A stretch of DNA of 32,542 bases from Paracoccaceae bacterium (lineage in GTDB: Bacteria > Pseudomonadota > Alphaproteobacteria > Rhodobacterales > Rhodobacteraceae), in contig JAHDXW010000039.1 in the NCBI GenBank assembly GCA_023383015.1, positions 1 to 32,542 of the forward strand. The letters run 5' to 3'. The position numbers and the translations under genes were made by a program. Shown here piece after piece: positions 29,856 to 32,542 of the stretch. Each line of letters begins with the position of its first letter. The stretch's first letter is position 1. The notes under the pieces are model-generated. The model saw nothing but the letters and a program-made list of their open reading frames with translations. It was not told where the DNA came from and made no database searches.

Positions 29856-31205
29856 TCAGAGCCGGTGCGCCGCGGCCCCGGCCAGGAGCGCCCGCACCGC
29901 CGCGGCGGCGTGGTCGAGCGCCGCCTGCGCTGCCGCCGCCTGCGCCGTGGCCGCCGCCACCCGCGGCGCGCGGAAGGCGGCGTCCTGCGCCGCCGCGACC
30001 GCCGCCGCAAGGGCCGCGGCGTCAGCCACCTCGACGCTTGCCCCGGCCGCGCGCAGGACGGCGTAGCTTTCGGCGAAATTGCCGAGGTTCGGCCCGTGCA
30101 GCACCAGCGCCCCGAGCGCGATCGCTTCCCAGGGGTTCTTGCCGGTCAGCACCCGCCCCTCGACCGGCAGCGAATGGCCCATGAAGGCGACCGGGCAGAG
30201 GCGGAACCACAGCCCCATGTCGCCGATCGTGTCGGCGATGTAGACGGCGGTACCGGCCGCGAGCGCCTCGCCGCGGCTGCGGCGGGCCACCGTGCCCGAC
30301 GCAAAGCGCGCCCGCGCCTCGGCCTCGGTGGCGTCGGCGAGGTCGGGCTGGCGCGGGGCGAGGATGAGCAGCAGGTCGCCCGCCTGCGCCCGCGCCGCGG
30401 CATGGGCATCGAGGATCTGGGCCTCCTCCAGCCGGTGGGTGGAGCCGGCAACCCAGCGCGGCCGGTCGCCGAGGAGCGCCTCGAGGCGGGCCCGTTCCTC
30501 CGGCCTGTCGGGCAGCGGGGCCGAGGCGGTCTTGAGCACACCCATGTGCTCGAGCCGGCCGGCCGGCGCGCCGAGCGCGACGAAGCGGGTGCGGCTGTCC
30601 TCGTTCTGCATCAGGATGCGGTCGAACAGCCCGTAGACGCCGCGGTACAGCGCCGGCAGCCGCTTGCGCCGCTTGAAGCCGCGGTTGGTGACGCGGGCGT
30701 TAATCAGCATCATCGGGATGCCGCGGGCATGCGTCTCGGTCAGCGTCAGCGGCCAGAGGTCGCGCTCGGAGACCACGGCGGCGTCGGGGTGCCAGTGGTC
30801 GAGGAAGGCGCGCACCGGCCCCGGCGCGTCGGCGGGGGCGAACTGGTGGATGACGCGCGCCGGGAGCCCGGCCTTGGCCAGCGCCTCGGCCGAGGTGCGG
30901 GTGATCGTGGTCAGCAGGAAATGCGCCTCGGGCATCTCCTCGCCCAGCCGCTGCAGCAGCGTCAGCAGCGCCAGGCTTTCACCGACGCTGACGGCGTGGA
31001 ACCACAGCAGCGTGCCGTCCGGGCGGGGCCGGCCGGGGCGGCCGAGCTTCTCGCCGACGCGGGCGGGGTCTTCCTTGCCGGCCCGGGTGCGGCGGGCGAG
31101 CGCCAGCCGCCAGAGCGGCCCGGCGACCCGCGCCAGCCCGAGGTAGGCAGCCAGGAGCGGTGCCCGCGGCCGCGGCCGTGCCGGCCCTTGCGCAGCTGTC
31201 TTCAT
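29856..31205 (-). CDS. waaA: 3-deoxy-D-manno-octulosonic acid transferase
   Basis: 449 residues. The N-terminal GT-B domain has an amphipathic/membrane-contacting start (LLAAYLGLARVAGPLWRLAL), LLWFHAVSVGESLALL with the catalytic Glu76, and SERDLWPLTL in place of the more common ETELWP. The C-terminal domain has VAGSTHRLEEAQIL, LILAPRQPDLA, ADTIGDMGLWF and GKNPWEAIALGALVLHGPN, which bind CMP-Kdo. The enzyme transfers Kdo to lipid A precursor at the inner membrane. The last 60 residues are an Ala-rich coiled helix. It is 94 bases downstream of imuB; the glycosyltransferase gene follows. Confidence 0.93.
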   Translation of the reverse strand: MKTAAQGPARPRPRAPLLAAYLGLARVAGPLWRLALARRTRAGKEDPARVGEKLGRPGRPRPDGTLLWFHAVSVGESLALLTLLQRLGEEMPEAHFLLTTITRTSAEALAKAGLPARVIHQFAPADAPGPVRAFLDHWHPDAAVVSERDLWPLTLTETHARGIPMMLINARVTNRGFKRRKRLPALYRGVYGLFDRILMQNEDSRTRFVALGAPAGRLEHMGVLKTASAPLPDRPEERARLEALLGDRPRWVAGSTHRLEEAQILDAHAAARAQAGDLLLILAPRQPDLADATEAEARARFASGTVARRSRGEALAAGTAVYIADTIGDMGLWFRLCPVAFMGHSLPVEGRVLTGKNPWEAIALGALVLHGPNLGNFAESYAVLRAAGASVEVADAAALAAAVAAAQDAAFRAPRVAAATAQAAAAQAALDHAAAAVRALLAGAAAHRL

Positions 31206-31299
31206 CCCGGCCTCCCCGCCGCGGTGGCCCCCCGGGGCCTAGCGCATCGGCGCGGGGAATGGAATCGCTCCCGCCGGCCTGCCCGGGTGACGGCGGCCG

Positions 31300-32542
31300 T
31301 CAGGCGAACACGCCGTGGCAGAACCAGCCCCCCGTCACCGCCCCGCCATGGGCGAAGAACAGCCACAGCCGCTCGCCCTCCTCGGTCTCGATCCGCCAGT
31401 AGTCGCGCGGGCCCGACCGCCAGGCGGGCTCGTCCAGCCACCATTCGGGGGCGATGCGCTCGGGCCCGGTGGCGGCACGGGTGCGGAAGTCGCGGCGGCG
31501 CCAGCGGAAGGCCGCCGGCGGGGCGGGGACGTCGGCGGCCGTGGCCACCGGCTCGGGGGCAACCAGCACCAGCGGCCGCGGCGGCCCGCGGCGGACGGGC
31601 CAGCCGGCGGCGGGCCCGCTCCAGGCGGCACCGACGGTGATCGCCGCCTTCTCGGGGATGTGGCTTGCGCCCGGATGCAGACGGGTGACGGCCTCGAGCC
31701 CGATCCGCGCCCCGATCCGGCCGATCAGGTCGGCCAGTGCCGTCGCCTCGCCTGCCGACCGGCCGATGGCGTCGGCGGCCGCGTCGAGATGGCCGCGGTG
31801 GCTGCGGGCATGCACGGGTTCGCTCGCCGTCGCCTCGAGGCGCAGCCGGTCGAGCCCGAAGCCCGGGTCGATCGTCGCGGCGCGCAGCGCAATCACCCCG
31901 GCCAGCGCCGCCACCGTCGCCGCCGGCCGGGCAAAGCCTGCCTCGACGCTCTGCACGCTGCCGTCGCTGCCCCAGGCCTCGATGCGCACGCGCCGGGCGC
32001 CGCGGCCGGCGGCGGCCAGCCGGCCGGCCAGGGCCGGCAGCATCCGCTCCAGCGCCGCGGTGACGTCCTCGGCCCGGCCGACCGGCTCGGGAAAGCTCAG
32101 CCGCACCGCGAAGCGGGGGGTGGCGCGGGCAGGGCCGATCGGCTCGGGCTCGATGCCGAACGCCTGGTCGAGGCGGCGCATCAGCCCCTGGCCGAAGCGC
32201 CGGGCCAGCGCTGCCCGCGGCAGGCCGGCAAGATCGTCGATCCGCGCGATCCCCAGCCGGGCCAGCCCTGCGGCGGTCTCGGCATCGAGCCGCAGGGCCG
32301 CCACCGGCAGCGCCGCAAGCGCGCTGCGGGTCAGCCCGGGCGGGGCGATGCGGCCTTCGGGCCCCGCCGGCGCGGCGGTGCCGGCGGGGGGCGGGCCGGC
32401 GGGGGCCGAGGGGCGGCGGCGGGCGGCGCGCGCCCGGGTTGCCCGCGCCTCCTGGTCGATCGCGTCGCCCGTCCGCCCTGCGGGCGCTCCCCCCGCCCCG
32501 GGGGCCGGGCGGGGGGGGGGGCGGGGCCGCGCCCCGGCCGCC
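31300..32542 (-). CDS. imuB: ImuB-like Y-family DNA polymerase, 5' truncated by the window edge
   Basis: About 413 C-terminal residues are visible; the frame stays open to the window end, so the palm and fingers are outside. ALAALPVAALRLDAETAAGL followed by LGIARIDDLAGLPRAALARRFG is the ImuB thumb/helix-hairpin region. The little-finger-like domain and the terminal APEWWLDE...GPRDYWRIETEEGERLWLFF...GWFCHGVFA end are diagnostic. Residues before the thumb are a low-complexity Pro/Gly/Ala/Arg linker (GDAIDQEARATRARAA). ImuB is the catalytically dead adaptor of the damage-inducible ImuA-ImuB-DnaE2 mutasome. No dnaE2 follows; waaA does. Confidence 0.88.
   Translation of the reverse strand, partial: AAGARPRPPPRPAPGAGGAPAGRTGDAIDQEARATRARAARRRPSAPAGPPPAGTAAPAGPEGRIAPPGLTRSALAALPVAALRLDAETAAGLARLGIARIDDLAGLPRAALARRFGQGLMRRLDQAFGIEPEPIGPARATPRFAVRLSFPEPVGRAEDVTAALERMLPALAGRLAAAGRGARRVRIEAWGSDGSVQSVEAGFARPAATVAALAGVIALRAATIDPGFGLDRLRLEATASEPVHARSHRGHLDAAADAIGRSAGEATALADLIGRIGARIGLEAVTRLHPGASHIPEKAAITVGAAWSGPAAGWPVRRGPPRPLVLVAPEPVATAADVPAPPAAFRWRRRDFRTRAATGPERIAPEWWLDEPAWRSGPRDYWRIETEEGERLWLFFAHGGAVTGGWFCHGVFA
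32511..32521. repeat. G11 homopolymer inside imuB
   Basis: Eleven G in a row, read as Pro codons on the coding (minus) strand, within GC-only low-complexity sequence that ends the window. A tract of this length is prone to slippage in vivo and to error in sequencing, so the frame upstream of it is not secure. Confidence 0.7.

Overview
The window looks like chromosomal DNA of a very GC-rich alphaproteobacterium of the Rhodobacteraceae/Paracoccaceae type. Evidence: extreme third-position GC, a choXWV-betIBA choline-glycine betaine locus, a Rhodobacter-style NudC, an ImuB-type Y-family polymerase, a SPOR protein with an Ala/Pro linker, and many genes joined by ATGA/GTGA overlaps. I cannot name the genus. 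No phage, transposase, plasmid or CRISPR signature is visible. Both ends lie in low-complexity GC sequence inside open genes, so the window is probably bounded by assembly breaks.

Layout. 1-6661: a 5'-truncated SPOR-domain protein; convergent to it a membrane protein with a possible dead M48-like fold and a cytosolic-looking 2',3'-cyclic-nucleotide phosphodiesterase/3'-nucleotidase; then, divergently, nudC, an SRPBCC protein and a sulfotransferase. 6649-11327 (minus): a compact unit, small unknown protein - GST - thiolase - cupin - FadJ-like multifunctional enzyme, for fatty-acid beta-oxidation. 11470-14310 (plus): two overlapping PaaI-type thioesterases, a MATE exporter and a CoxG-like protein. 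14344-15356 (minus): a DUF465/YdcH protein preceded by a perfect FNR-type box, and a secreted thermonuclease.

15426-22456: choline uptake and oxidation. betI-betB-betA run leftward and choX-choW-choV rightward from an 88-bp intergenic region. A palindrome there overlaps both predicted promoters, so BetI could control both arms. Choline is bound by periplasmic ChoX, imported by ChoWV, oxidised by BetA to the aldehyde and by BetB to glycine betaine. A large inverted repeat and a second hairpin fill the 299-bp gap between betB and betA.

22621-28817: an EamA/DMT permease, an exported protein of nine ELWxxDGT repeats, a DUF1810 protein, tRNA-Arg(CCU), a cysteine synthase-glutaredoxin fusion, a diverged full-length copy of the same tRNA-Arg gene with its promoter, and a LacI-family regulator. 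29057-32542 (minus): a GT-A-type glycosyltransferase, WaaA (Kdo transferase) and the C-terminal part of ImuB.

Most unusual items: the tRNA-Arg duplicate whose stems and promoter are kept while its loops are broken; the CysK-Grx fusion between the two tRNA copies; the perfect FNR box in front of a DUF465 gene; and the G-run-rich leader of nudC.
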